DNA from: Flavobacteriales bacterium UBA4466
GTDB lineage: Bacteria; Bacteroidota; Bacteroidia; Flavobacteriales_D; Crocinitomicaceae
Direction of reading: 5' to 3'
DNA: 64,000 bases
Assembly (NCBI GenBank): GCA_905182335.1
Contig: CAJJBE010000002.1
Coordinates: 473,501 to 537,500 of the forward strand
Below the pieces are notes generated by a model. That model saw nothing but the letters and a program-made list of their open reading frames with translations. It had not been told where the DNA came from and ran no database searches. Shown piece after piece: positions 36,704-45,814 of this stretch. Each line of letters begins with the position of its first letter. The first letter of the stretch is position 1. The position numbers were made by a program, and so were the translations under genes.

Positions 36704-37023
36704 AAAAGAAGAACGACGTAATGAACGAGACAAAGCGTACTTCTGACGAGGCTCCTTTGAAAGAGGTCATCGATCGTTGGCTTAAGGCATATCGCTTAGA
36801 TGGTAAAATGAAAGAAATGGACATCATTAAGGCTTGGCCAGATATGATGGGGACTGCTGTTGCTCATCGTACAAGAGAGCTTACCATTAAAAATCAAACA
36901 CTCTATTTAAAAATGGATTCTGCTGTCATGCGAGAAGAATTATCTCATGGTAGGCAAGTAATCATCGAGCGAATTAATCAAAAGGCAGGGTTTCAAATTA
37001 TTACTGATGTTTGGTTCGGTTAA
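36700..37023 (+). CDS. DUF721 (DciA-like) protein
   Basis: 107 residues. Shows the family pattern: basic start, IDRWLKAYRLDGKMKEMDIIKAWPDMMGTAVAH split over residues 25-57, then ELTIKNQTLYLKMDSAVMREEL and a final INQKAGFQIITDVWF. DUF721 includes DciA, which loads the replicative helicase in many bacteria, and the four-base overlap with recF fits a replication role. Whether this short version loads helicase is inference. Confidence 0.85.
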   Translation: MKKKNDVMNETKRTSDEAPLKEVIDRWLKAYRLDGKMKEMDIIKAWPDMMGTAVAHRTRELTIKNQTLYLKMDSAVMREELSHGRQVIIERINQKAGFQIITDVWFG

Positions 37024-37080
37024 GATTAAAAAAAGATTGAAATTTTATCGAAACACGATCCTATTTTGAGCACAATAAAT

Positions 37081-37881
37081 TTATTCTATAATTATTTCTT
37101 TACGAGAGTTTCCATAAGCTGAAAAATAACCTAGAGCATTATTATTCCAATTTGAATATGGATTCCCTGGAGCGGCAGAACTAGCACTATTGCTTCCGAA
37201 AATTGAAATCGCTTCGTTTAAATAAGAATAGATATCTTGATCTATTGATCTTAGTTCCATTCCAACAGTATCTTCAATTTGAAAGAAGTCTCCTCCAAAC
37301 AAAGGCCTTGAAACCGTATTTCCATCACTAAATATATCGTCTTGAGTGAAAATCTCATTCAAAGCATTTAATTCTACTCCATTTAAGGATAAAACCACTT
37401 GGTAGTAATTTGAAATATTAATTGGATCATCGAAATTCAAAAACACAAGATAACCAGCGTCAGAACCGAAGAATCCCCCCGGATTGTATTCATAGGTGAT
37501 TTCACTTAGTGAAACCGTATCTAACAAGTCACATTGAGCAGAATATGTAGTTCCGTCATGTGAAACAGATAAGGTATAAGTAGTATTAAAATTAGGGATG
37601 TAACTCTGAAGTTCATACATTCCATTTCCTATAGAGGGTATGTTCGATATTAAACCTGAATCATCTGTGATATTTACATTTGCATCATTAATGAAATTAG
37701 AAGTTTCAGAATTGAAATAGCTTGATGTTAAGCTAAGCTTGACTCTTACCGTACTATCTTCAGCAGTATAGTTTCCTTCAATAACAGGAGTGGGATTAGC
37801 TTCGTTTAAGTCAATATCAATAACTTTTTGGCATGAAGCTAATAATGCAATGATTGCGAAGAAATAAAAAATGTTTTTCAT
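37081..37881 (-). CDS. DUF4249 family lipoprotein
   Basis: 266 residues. Lipoprotein signal peptide with lipobox LLASC at residues 13-17. The following beta-sandwich-like region contains VIDIDLNEANPTPVIEG and VRVKLSLTSSYF, typical of DUF4249. These lipoproteins are usually encoded next to a TonB-dependent receptor, as here (one base between them), and may cap or assist it. Substrate unknown. Confidence 0.87.
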   Translation of the reverse strand: MKNIFYFFAIIALLASCQKVIDIDLNEANPTPVIEGNYTAEDSTVRVKLSLTSSYFNSETSNFINDANVNITDDSGLISNIPSIGNGMYELQSYIPNFNTTYTLSVSHDGTTYSAQCDLLDTVSLSEITYEYNPGGFFGSDAGYLVFLNFDDPINISNYYQVVLSLNGVELNALNEIFTQDDIFSDGNTVSRPLFGGDFFQIEDTVGMELRSIDQDIYSYLNEAISIFGSNSASSAAPGNPYSNWNNNALGYFSAYGNSRKEIIIE

Positions 37882-37882
37882 C

Positions 37883-40201
37883 TTATTTAATGTTAAAATT
37901 GTAAGTGATAGATGGGACTAATTTGAATAATGTGGTCTGGATTGCTTGAGTTTCTAATAGATTATCGGGATTATCTTCAAATGTAATTGTGTATGCGTTT
38001 TCGCGAGCATATAGGTTGTAAATTGAAACGTTTAAGTTGTGTTCAAACTTTTTTCGTTCTTTCATGTACCAGGTGAAACCAATATCCATTCGGTGATAAT
38101 CAGGCATTCTATATCCATTCCTCTCGGTATAAAAAGGAATCGTTGTACCGGCTACTTCATATTTCCCAGAAGGAAAAGTAATAGCGTCTCCGGTATAGTA
38201 TATCCAACTTGCTGATAATGCAATTGCATTATTGACTTTGTACATTGCTACAATTGAAATATCATGAATTCTATCTTGACGTGCTGAGAATTCTTTTCCA
38301 TCATTAATATCATCGAATTGTCTAAGTGATCTTGAAAGAGTATAGCTTAGCCAACCTGTGAACTTTCCTTTTTTCTTTTCAACTTGAAGTTCAAGTCCAT
38401 ATGCTTTGCCTATACCATAAACTAAATCACCCTCAACTTCATCATTTAGAATTAGCTGAGCTCCATTTCTGTAATCAATCTGGTTTGCCATGTATTTGTA
38501 GTAAACCTCTCCAGAAATCCGATACATATTCCGCTTAAGGTTTTGATAGTAACCTATAGCAATTTGATCTGCAATTTGAGGTTTAACATTATTTGAACTT
38601 GGCACCCAGTTGTCTGTTGGACTACTTGATGTCGCATTTGATAATTGATGCATATACTGATAGTTTCTGTTGTACCCAAGTTTAATCGAATTACTTTCTG
38701 AAAGAATATAACTCATAGAAATACGTGGTTCTAATCCGTGGTGATATGCAATAGATTCACCTGAATCATAGCTTCGTTCATCTATTTTGTTTCCTTTGTC
38801 ATCAAAGTCATAAGCGTTCCCAGATCCCATCAAGTTAAAACCAGAATAGCGTAAGCCATACATAATATTGAGTCGACTTCCAATCTTCATTTCATTTTGG
38901 ACATATGCACCAACTTCTAAGGCGTATCGTTCAAATAAAATTAATTCATTGAAAGATTCATTTTTACCTGTTAAAGAACCAGGCTTAAATGTGTGATAGA
39001 TTCCATTAATTCCAAATTTTAGATTATTATTGTTATTCAGAAAATAGGTAAAGTCCTGTTTGATATTCCAATCTTGAATTGAAGAGCGAATACCAAAACC
39101 GTCATTACCTGAGCCAATATTAAACTCGTAATCGAAATCACTGTATACGACTGTTGTATTGGAGAATAATTTCTTGCTAAATAAGTGGTTCCAACGTAAT
39201 GTTCCTGTTGCATTACCCCAATTAAATCCAAAATCATCACCTAAACCAAATTTGTCTCTACCAAAATATCCAGAAAGGAAGACTCTATCTTTTTCAGTAA
39301 TACGGTAATTAGCTTTAGCATTCAGGTCGTAGAAGAATAGTTTCGTATCATCTGGGACTTCTTCCGAAAGACCTAGGAATAAGTCTGCATAACTCCTTCT
39401 CCCAGAGATAATTATAGCTCCTTTATCCTTGACGATTGGCGCTTCCAGGGTTAATCTTGAAGAAATTAATCCAATACCACCTGATGCTCCAAATTTCTTC
39501 GTGTTACCATCACGCATTTTTACATCCATGACAGACGAAGCGCGACCACCATATTCAGCAGGGATGCCTGATTTGTATAATGCAACATCTTTGATGGCGT
39601 CGGAATTAAATACAGAGAAGAACCCTAAAAGGTGAGAAGCGTTATAAACAGGCGCCTCATCCAGTAGAATTAAGTTTTGATCTACACCGCCACCTCGAAC
39701 AAAGAAGCCGGCATTTCCTTCGCCTGCACCTTTTACTCCTGGAGTAAGTTGTAGTGTTTTCATAATATCTTTCTCTCCAAATAAAACAGGAATAGTTTCA
39801 ATACTCTTAGGGTCGAATCGAGTAACATTCATTCCAGAAGAAGTAATATTATTGTTTTCCTTTGTCGCGTTTACTTTTACTTCACCAAGCTGTTGAACAT
39901 CACTAGGAATATCTAGTTCTATATTCTTCGATATATTTTCTAGAAGATCAATCTGAAATGATTGAGCTTCAAAGCCTGTAGAACGATATTCTATTTCGTA
40001 AGAGCCACGATCTAGTGTTAATGAATAAAAGCCATAGGCATTTGTATTTGCACCAACATTGGAGAGGTTTGTTACACGAATAGTTGCTCCATAAATATCT
40101 TCACCATTTGAGGCATCTCTGATTGTTCCACTCAGCGTATATTTTTGTCCAAATGATGATCCAGTAATGATTAATAAGAGTGCTAATACAATTGTTTTCA
40201 T
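37883..40201 (-). CDS. TonB-dependent receptor with carboxypeptidase-like N-terminal domain
   Basis: 772 residues. Signal peptide MKTIVLALLLIITGSSFGQ, then a carboxypeptidase-regulatory-like domain (YTLSGTIRDASNGEDIYGAT, residues ~20-105), a plug domain (VPVLFGEKDIMKTLQLTPGV, GGVDQNLILLDEAPVYN) and a 22-strand-type barrel region to the C-terminus, ending in Phe-Asn-Ile-Lys. Imports an unknown ligand across the outer membrane using TonB energy. Paired with the DUF4249 lipoprotein downstream; no SusD gene is present. Confidence 0.93.
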   Translation of the reverse strand: MKTIVLALLLIITGSSFGQKYTLSGTIRDASNGEDIYGATIRVTNLSNVGANTNAYGFYSLTLDRGSYEIEYRSTGFEAQSFQIDLLENISKNIELDIPSDVQQLGEVKVNATKENNNITSSGMNVTRFDPKSIETIPVLFGEKDIMKTLQLTPGVKGAGEGNAGFFVRGGGVDQNLILLDEAPVYNASHLLGFFSVFNSDAIKDVALYKSGIPAEYGGRASSVMDVKMRDGNTKKFGASGGIGLISSRLTLEAPIVKDKGAIIISGRRSYADLFLGLSEEVPDDTKLFFYDLNAKANYRITEKDRVFLSGYFGRDKFGLGDDFGFNWGNATGTLRWNHLFSKKLFSNTTVVYSDFDYEFNIGSGNDGFGIRSSIQDWNIKQDFTYFLNNNNNLKFGINGIYHTFKPGSLTGKNESFNELILFERYALEVGAYVQNEMKIGSRLNIMYGLRYSGFNLMGSGNAYDFDDKGNKIDERSYDSGESIAYHHGLEPRISMSYILSESNSIKLGYNRNYQYMHQLSNATSSSPTDNWVPSSNNVKPQIADQIAIGYYQNLKRNMYRISGEVYYKYMANQIDYRNGAQLILNDEVEGDLVYGIGKAYGLELQVEKKKGKFTGWLSYTLSRSLRQFDDINDGKEFSARQDRIHDISIVAMYKVNNAIALSASWIYYTGDAITFPSGKYEVAGTTIPFYTERNGYRMPDYHRMDIGFTWYMKERKKFEHNLNVSIYNLYARENAYTITFEDNPDNLLETQAIQTTLFKLVPSITYNFNIK

Positions 40202-40294
40202 ATGTTATTAATTGAATTTAAAATTATGATGGTAATAGATTACTATTGAGGAAGAATGACAAAAGGACTCATTATTATATAAACGGGGTATAAA

Positions 40295-41881
40295 TTATTG
40301 TATTACATCTGTAACGATATGATATGTTGGGTCTTCCAATACATTTACTTCAATGATTTTATCTGCGTTCTTTAATAGAGTTTGACAATCTGCACTTAGG
40401 TGTCTTAAGTGTATTTTTTTTCCTGCTTTAAGATAACGTTCGGTTAAAGTATTTAAAGCTTCAATGGCTGACATATCTACAATTTTACTCTCAGAGAAAT
40501 CTATGATAACATCTTCGGGGTCTCCTTGAATATCAAATTTATTATTAAATGTACTTATTGATCCAAAGAACAATGGGCCATAAATCTCATAATGCTTAGA
40601 TCCTTTTTCGTCGATATATTTTTTAGCACGAATTCTTTTAGCGTTCTCCCAAGCAAAGTTTAGCGCAGAGATAATAACACCAACTAATACTGCCAGCGCA
40701 AGATTATGCAAGAATACAGTGACTAGCGTAACAATTATCATAACTACTACATCTGTAGTAGGCATTTTGCCAAACACTTTTAGAGACGCCCATTCGAACG
40801 TGCCTATGGCAACCATAAACATTACACCAACTAAAGCAGCCATTGGTAGTTGTTCAATAATTGAGGCTCCAAACATGATGAATATTAGTAATCCAATTGC
40901 AGCAACAATTCCTGACAGTCGGGCTCGAGCGCCAGATGATATATTAATCAAGCTTTGACCTATCATTGCACACCCTCCCATCCCTAGAAATAATCCACTA
41001 AAGATATTTGCCGTTCCTTGAGCAACACATTCCTTATTTCCTCGGCCTCGTGTTTGTGTTATTTCATCAATAAGGTTTAATGTTAAAAGACTTTCAATAA
41101 GTCCTACACCAGCAACAATGAGAGCATATGGAAATATAGTCGTTAGAGTTTCCCATGAAAATGGAACGTCAGGTAATCCAGGTATTGGAAAACCTCCAGC
41201 CATACTTTTTCCGTCCATTGTATCTGATACTGTTTTTGTATCTATTCCGAATCCAATTATGATTACTGATACAACAATGATAGCAGCAAGTGATGATGGA
41301 ATTGCTTTTGTGATTTTAGGTAACCCCCATATGATTATCATAGTTAAAAGAACAAAACCGATCATTATTAATAATTCATTTGCTTCCATCCATTGATAAT
41401 TACCGCTCATATCTTTTTCTTGAAAAGAGGTCATTTGAGCCATAAATATCACAATTGCCAATCCATTAACAAATCCAAACATAACTGAATGTGGTACAAG
41501 ACGAATGAATTTTCCTAACTTGAATAGTCCAGCAGTAACCTGAAATAGTCCAGCAAGAATTACTGTTGCGAATACGTATTGCGTTATTTGATCTATTGTG
41601 ATATCTGGGTGATTTGTCTTCAGAACAGAAATCATACCTACATAGACTACGGCTATAGCTCCAGTAGCTCCAGAAATCATTCCTGGTCGCCCTCCTAAAA
41701 TAGAGGTTACTAATCCTATTGTAAAAGCTGCATAAAGACCTGTTAATGGAGATAATCCTGCAATTAATGCGAACGCAATTGCCTCAGGAACAAGAGCCAA
41801 TGCGACTGTTACTCCAGAAAGAAATTCATTTTTATAATTAACTTTTTGCTTAATATCAAATAGATTAAATATTTTGCTCAT
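40295..41881 (-). CDS. SulP-family inorganic anion transporter with C-terminal STAS domain
   Basis: 528 residues. About 10-12 hydrophobic segments in residues 20-410, with the conserved ALVPEAIAFALIAGLSPLTGLYA near residue 28 and GGCAMIGQSLINISSGARARLSG near residue 305. A STAS domain occupies residues ~430-520 (VIIDFSESKIVDMSAIEAL). SulP proteins carry sulfate, bicarbonate or other anions; substrate is not determinable here. Inner membrane. Single-gene unit with its own -7 box. Confidence 0.92.
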   Translation of the reverse strand: MSKIFNLFDIKQKVNYKNEFLSGVTVALALVPEAIAFALIAGLSPLTGLYAAFTIGLVTSILGGRPGMISGATGAIAVVYVGMISVLKTNHPDITIDQITQYVFATVILAGLFQVTAGLFKLGKFIRLVPHSVMFGFVNGLAIVIFMAQMTSFQEKDMSGNYQWMEANELLIMIGFVLLTMIIIWGLPKITKAIPSSLAAIIVVSVIIIGFGIDTKTVSDTMDGKSMAGGFPIPGLPDVPFSWETLTTIFPYALIVAGVGLIESLLTLNLIDEITQTRGRGNKECVAQGTANIFSGLFLGMGGCAMIGQSLINISSGARARLSGIVAAIGLLIFIMFGASIIEQLPMAALVGVMFMVAIGTFEWASLKVFGKMPTTDVVVMIIVTLVTVFLHNLALAVLVGVIISALNFAWENAKRIRAKKYIDEKGSKHYEIYGPLFFGSISTFNNKFDIQGDPEDVIIDFSESKIVDMSAIEALNTLTERYLKAGKKIHLRHLSADCQTLLKNADKIIEVNVLEDPTYHIVTDVIQ

Positions 41882-41903
41882 TATACGTGTTTTAATAAGG
41901 GCG

Positions 41904-41911
41904 CAAAATTA
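41904..41911 (-). promoter_or_regulatory. -7 box TAATTTTG for the SulP transporter
   Basis: Reverse-strand TAnnTTTG match 22 bases upstream of the ATG at 41881, followed by GC as in many strong Bacteroidota promoters. Confidence 0.5.
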
Positions 41912-42078
41912 GCACATTATTCTGAATTTAAGTACTAAACAACACATCTGTTTATATTCTCTCTTTCATGCGAAGTTTGTGGTTGTGCAATTCGTTATTC
42001 TTCAATGTCATTATGGCCTCGCTATAACTTCTATAAATTGTTTAAATGATGTGTCACATTATTTTAGTGAATGTCATA

Positions 42079-42783
42079 TTAAAGACATATGTAATTATTG
42101 AATTCTTGACGTTTTTGTTCTGATTCAAATTTCCCTCCAAAAAAAGAAGAAATGGTTGATGAATTCACATCTTTTATTCCTCTTGAGGATACACATAAAT
42201 GTTCTGCTGTAATCACTACAGCGACATCTTCTGTTTCAAGAATGCCTTGTAATTCATGTGCGATTTGAATTGTTAAACGTTCTTGAACTTGAGGTCGTTT
42301 AGCGAAATATTGGGCAATTCGATTTAGTTTAGATAGTCCGATAACTTTTCCAGATGAGATATAACCAATGTGCGCGCGACCTATAATGGGAACGAAATGA
42401 TGCTCACAATTTGAATATAGCGTAATATTTTTTTCTACAAGCATTTCGTTGTATGAATACTTGTTTTCAAAAAGTGCTATTTTTGGTTTATTCTCAGGTA
42501 AAAGTCCTGAAAATATTTCATCTACGTACATTTTTGCAACTCTACTCGGAGTACCTTTTAAAGAATCATCTGTTAAGTCTAACCCTAATGTATTCATGAT
42601 TTTAGTAAAATATCCAGCTATTTTTTCTTTTTTTTCTTTGGGGTTTAATTTAAATGCATTCTTATGCATAGGAGTTTCAATATTACTCCATTCATGGTTG
42701 TCTCCAATTTCTTCATTAGCTATATACTCATCTGAAGATGCTAGATTATGCAGGGTATTCAACGGAGTTGTTTTCTGTTTCAT
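42079..42783 (-). CDS. folE: GTP cyclohydrolase I
   Basis: 234 residues. Zinc and active-site segments SNCEHHFVPIIGRAHIGY (~residue 125), GLSKLNRIAQYFAKRPQVQERL and ITAEHLCVSSRGIKD are complete. It opens the GTP ring to form dihydroneopterin triphosphate, precursor for folate, pterins or queuosine. Its first 38 bases overlap the end of the PTPS-like gene in another frame, so the pair is translationally linked. The N-terminal ~50 residues are variable. Confidence 0.95.
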   Translation of the reverse strand: MKQKTTPLNTLHNLASSDEYIANEEIGDNHEWSNIETPMHKNAFKLNPKEKKEKIAGYFTKIMNTLGLDLTDDSLKGTPSRVAKMYVDEIFSGLLPENKPKIALFENKYSYNEMLVEKNITLYSNCEHHFVPIIGRAHIGYISSGKVIGLSKLNRIAQYFAKRPQVQERLTIQIAHELQGILETEDVAVVITAEHLCVSSRGIKDVNSSTISSFFGGKFESEQKRQEFNNYICL

Positions 42784-43159
42784 AAAGTTTAATTTTTAAT
42801 TCTAAATCAATAGATAAATTAATACGGATTTTATCATAGATTACTCGCGCGATATTTTCAGCAGTGGGTATTAGATGTCTAAAGTCAGAGGTATCTAGGT
42901 TTAAGTTTTTATGATCGAATTGATCTATGACCTCTTTATTTATTATTTGCTTCAATATTTTAGCATCAACAACATATCCAGTATCTGGATTTATCTCTCC
43001 AATTACTTTAACCTCAAGAATGTAGTTGTGACCATGAAAGTTTGGGTTATTGCATTTACCAAAGATGTCATTGTTTTTTTCTATACTCCATTGATCATTA
43101 TGAAGGCGATGAGCTGCATTGAATTGAGCTCTTCTGATTATAGATGTTTTAAACGTCAT
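42746..43159 (-). CDS. 6-pyruvoyl-tetrahydropterin synthase / QueD family protein
   Basis: 137 residues. Zinc histidines are in FNAAHRL (~residue 17) and NFHGHNY (~residue 42); the catalytic Cys is in GKCNNPNF. Uses dihydroneopterin triphosphate, the FolE product, to make pyruvoyl-tetrahydropterin or carboxy-tetrahydropterin (the queuosine route). The gene precedes folE with a 38-base overlap. A palindrome lies in its upstream region at 43186-43202. PTPS and QueD activities cannot be separated by eye. Confidence 0.9.
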   Translation of the reverse strand: MTFKTSIIRRAQFNAAHRLHNDQWSIEKNNDIFGKCNNPNFHGHNYILEVKVIGEINPDTGYVVDAKILKQIINKEVIDQFDHKNLNLDTSDFRHLIPTAENIARVIYDKIRINLSIDLELKIKLYETENNSVEYPA

Positions 43160-43185
43160 ATGTTATTTTAATATAAAGTTACGAC

Positions 43186-43202
43186 TTTTTGTTTAACAAA
43201 AA
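43186..43202 (-). promoter_or_regulatory. candidate MerR-type operator upstream of the PTPS-folE pair
   Basis: Near-perfect 17-base palindrome: TTTTTGTT and AACAAAAA around one central base. On the minus strand it sits between a TTG and TAACTTTA, a one-mismatch -7 box, which is where MerR-family activators bind. TTGTTTA (43189-43195) and TAAACAA (43214-43220) also form an inverted pair. The MerR gene is the next gene upstream. Confidence 0.4.
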
Positions 43203-43271
43203 CAATAAAAGAATAAACAAAATAAAAGATATACTAAGGGGGTTACCAAATAATCAAAATATAACTCAAGG

Positions 43272-44156
43272 TTAAAGCGATGCAGCAAGTTTTTCAAACT
43301 CTTTCTTGGAGTTTATAACTTTGATCGAAGAGGGTATTAGTTCTTTAAAAATAGATGTTTGGTGTCCGCCTATAATAACTTCCGTTTCTGTTGTATGTGT
43401 TACTAAGGATTGAATGATAGACCTAAATTTATTTTCATTGACTTGTGCAATACATGTCGTTAAGATATATTTTGGAGCAATTTTAGAGATTGTCAGTTTC
43501 AAATTATCTAAAGGCAAGTTTTGCCCCAGATAAAAACAGTTGTATCCCTTAGACTTAAATAGATAATAGTATAATAAGATGCTAAATTCATGCTGCTCGT
43601 CATCATGCAGAAATAAGATTACGCTCGATTCCGAATGATCTGTTGAAGCTAGATTATCAATCTTTGAAAATAAAAAATCACGATAAAGGCTTGAAAATAA
43701 ATGTTCATGAACTATTTCAATTGTATTGACTTGCCATAATTCGCCTATTTTATTTAGAAAAGGAATGATTATAGAAGAGTATAACTTATAAATATTAGAA
43801 GAATAATTGTTTAAAATTTCTTTTATTTTGTTTTTGTCAAAATCAAGTATTGCAATAATTAAAGCATCAACTTCAGGTTCTTCATCAAGATTTCTCTCCG
43901 TAATTATCAATTTGGCATTATTGATGATATTCAATTCTGATAGCAGTGCAATTTTAGATATTTTATATCCACTATTATAGAGAAGATTTATATTTAATAT
44001 CTTCTTTAAATCAGTATCGTCATAAAATCTAATGTTTGTTTTTGTACGTTCAGGTTTGAGAAGGTTGTATCGCTGCTCCCAAATACGAATAGTGTGTGCT
44101 TTTATTCCTGTAAAATTTTCAAGATCTTTTATGCTATATTTTACTTTAGCCATCAT
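43272..44156 (-). CDS. MerR-family regulator with B12-binding-type sensor domains (CarH/LitR-like)
   Basis: 294 residues. Winged-helix MerR domain at residues 5-75 (YSIKDLENFTGIKAHTIRIW then EQRYNLLKPERT). Residues ~95-170 form a helical bundle with W141 followed by E151-H152, the W-x9-EH motif that in CarH/LitR caps adenosylcobalamin. Residues ~175-290 resemble the B12-binding Rossmann fold, with H189 in DDEQHEF as the possible lower-axial ligand, although the usual Gly after it is Ser. Such proteins are light-released repressors; here the light or cobalamin role is inference. Start could be 44156 or 44153. Confidence 0.8.
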   Translation of the reverse strand: MMAKVKYSIKDLENFTGIKAHTIRIWEQRYNLLKPERTKTNIRFYDDTDLKKILNINLLYNSGYKISKIALLSELNIINNAKLIITERNLDEEPEVDALIIAILDFDKNKIKEILNNYSSNIYKLYSSIIIPFLNKIGELWQVNTIEIVHEHLFSSLYRDFLFSKIDNLASTDHSESSVILFLHDDEQHEFSILLYYYLFKSKGYNCFYLGQNLPLDNLKLTISKIAPKYILTTCIAQVNENKFRSIIQSLVTHTTETEVIIGGHQTSIFKELIPSSIKVINSKKEFEKLAASL

Positions 44157-44222
44157 CTATAGTTGTAACTACAATATTAAACAAAAAAAAGTATAAATAG
44201 AGAAAGATTTTCGTGATAAATT

Positions 44223-44603
44223 TCACCAAGTACCTGCAGGTGAGAATAGAAAGTCAGTTAAGCTGTCTATATCATAAAGGAATTGATACCCTTTGGTTTC
44301 CTTAGTGCAAAATGGCTCTAGTAATTGAATCATCTTTTGATAGCCTTCCATCGTTAAGGCACAAAAGAAATTTTTATCGTCTTCTGATATAATACCTTCG
44401 TCTTCTTCGCTTTTGAATAGTGCTAGGGTACAATTTCTCGATTCAATGAACTCTAGATCTGCTATCTTAATAAAAGGGGATTCGTGTGATGTGAATTCAA
44501 TTAAGGCATCTCTAAATAGAATGGCTTCAGACATATCAAAATCAAATAGCCTAACAATGTTATCACCAAAACCATTTAATCCATCAATATAATCTAGTTT
44601 CAT
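44223..44603 (-). CDS. conserved Bacteroidota protein of unknown function (ends SPAGTW)
   Basis: 126 residues, acidic, no signal peptide or membrane segment. Visible features: GDNIVRLFDFD near residue 14, an ADLEFIESRNCTLALFK segment mid-protein and a final LYDIDSLTDFLFSPAGTW. I recall homologues with similar endings in other Flavobacteriia but no function. It has its own -7 box at 44623 and follows the MerR gene only loosely (66 bases beyond the MerR start). Confidence 0.7.
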   Translation of the reverse strand: MKLDYIDGLNGFGDNIVRLFDFDMSEAILFRDALIEFTSHESPFIKIADLEFIESRNCTLALFKSEEDEGIISEDDKNFFCALTMEGYQKMIQLLEPFCTKETKGYQFLYDIDSLTDFLFSPAGTW

Positions 44604-44622
44604 CTTTATTTATTTGAATTAG

Positions 44623-44630
44623 CAAAGCTA
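44623..44630 (-). promoter_or_regulatory. -7 box TAGCTTTG for the 126-aa unknown gene
   Basis: Reverse-strand TAnnTTTG match 19 bases upstream of the ATG at 44603. Confidence 0.45.
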
Positions 44631-44748
44631 TGAACTTTTCACTCAAGGCTAGTTGTTTTTCTATGTAAGTTCCCTACTAATTTAGATTTAATCGCTTGAT
44701 TCATGATGTGATATTGTCACTTGAAGTAATGCTGATGAGATTATCTCT

Positions 44749-45129
44749 TCAGTTCAATTGTTCCAAGCTGTTATGAAGTCGCTCTATGCAAATATTGATA
44801 ACACGTCTATCAATGTCTGATTTAAATGTTGTATATCGTATAAATTCATCTTCTGTGAACATGCCTAGAATACTTCCCAGTAATTGATTTCTTAATGGTA
44901 TGTTTTTTCGGATTTCATTAGTGATGAATTCCTTTTTTACACTATTATCTAGCTCGGTGAAATTTCTTTTTTTTTGAATTAGTATGTTTCTGAAAAGAGA
45001 TATTACTATTGCATGTTGAAGTTTAATTATTGGGCGCAAAGTTTGATTTTGAAAAAACTCAATAGATGTGACCGAAGATGGTTGAATTGTAGTGATAATT
45101 GGGCGTATAGAAATCTTAGAATTAGGCAT
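44749..45129 (-). CDS. conserved Bacteroidota protein of unknown function (sometimes labelled glyoxalase)
   Basis: 126 residues, mostly helical by eye, basic. The core reads EFFQNQTLRPIIKLQHAIVI, then NQLLGSILGMFTEDEF and DRRVINICIERLHNSL. I remember flavobacterial homologues of this length annotated as glyoxalase, but none of the metal-binding His/Glu pattern of glyoxalase I is evident, so I do not endorse that name. No signal peptide. It stands alone between two unrelated minus-strand genes. Confidence 0.68.
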   Translation of the reverse strand: MPNSKISIRPIITTIQPSSVTSIEFFQNQTLRPIIKLQHAIVISLFRNILIQKKRNFTELDNSVKKEFITNEIRKNIPLRNQLLGSILGMFTEDEFIRYTTFKSDIDRRVINICIERLHNSLEQLN

Positions 45130-45254
45130 AATATTGTGTTTTGACTAAAATTAAAAATTCCTTTTACAAAAGAGTCATGATTAAGTGGTAAAACTCATTT
45201 GCTTTAATCAGTTTTACTGATAAACGAGTATTATATTTGAAGCTCATTTCAGAT

Positions 45255-45737
45255 CTATCCATCTCTATGGTCTTTAGGGAAATCTGTTGGGACTTTTGTC
45301 GCCCTATCGTGCAGTACGACGCTTCCCGTTACTCCAACATTTAGAGAGGAATTGCCAGGTAGTTTTATAATAAAATGACATTTTTCACGAACGTATTGAG
45401 GTAAACCTGTGTCTTCTGCTCCCAATAAATAAATCGCTCTTTTAGGATGTTGGAATTCATGTAACCATTCAGCACGATCGTCTATTTCAACTCCAATTAA
45501 TCGACAGTCGTATGGTATGTTTTTCAGTAAGTTGTCAAAATCTTTGTAGTTAAATAAAGGGATGCGAGACCATGCTCTTACGACATCTGAAGATTGTTTT
45601 TTATAACGTCCTTCAACTGTAAAAATATAAGCAGCACCAAGTATGTAGGCCGACCTCCATAAAGTTCCTAAGTTATGAGAAGTCTTGCCTCTGAAAACTC
45701 CAATTGCACAATATCCCTTTTCATTAACTGTTTTCAT
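45255..45737 (-). CDS. SpoU/TrmH-family RNA methyltransferase
   Basis: 160 residues, a minimal SPOUT domain. Motif 1 NLGTLWRSAYILGAAYIF (~residue 22), motif 2 AIYLLGAEDTGLP (~residue 95) and motif 3 LPGNSSLNVGVTGSVVLHDR (~residue 125) form the knotted SAM-binding site. Motif 3 normally reads LNVSVA; here LNVGVT. Likely 2'-O-methylates tRNA or rRNA; the target is not clear. Divergent from the O-methyltransferase gene at 45815. Confidence 0.86.
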   Translation of the reverse strand: MKTVNEKGYCAIGVFRGKTSHNLGTLWRSAYILGAAYIFTVEGRYKKQSSDVVRAWSRIPLFNYKDFDNLLKNIPYDCRLIGVEIDDRAEWLHEFQHPKRAIYLLGAEDTGLPQYVREKCHFIIKLPGNSSLNVGVTGSVVLHDRATKVPTDFPKDHRDG

Positions 45738-45814
45738 GAGGTAAATGTCGCTTTTTAACTTGAATTATTTCTCATCTTTGTGGAAATATTAGTTCAACCC
45801 TGTCAATAAAAGTT

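Noticed and set aside
42449-42799. 116-codon plus-strand ORF opposite folE
   Set aside because: Covers conserved folE codons; no start context or homologous motif.
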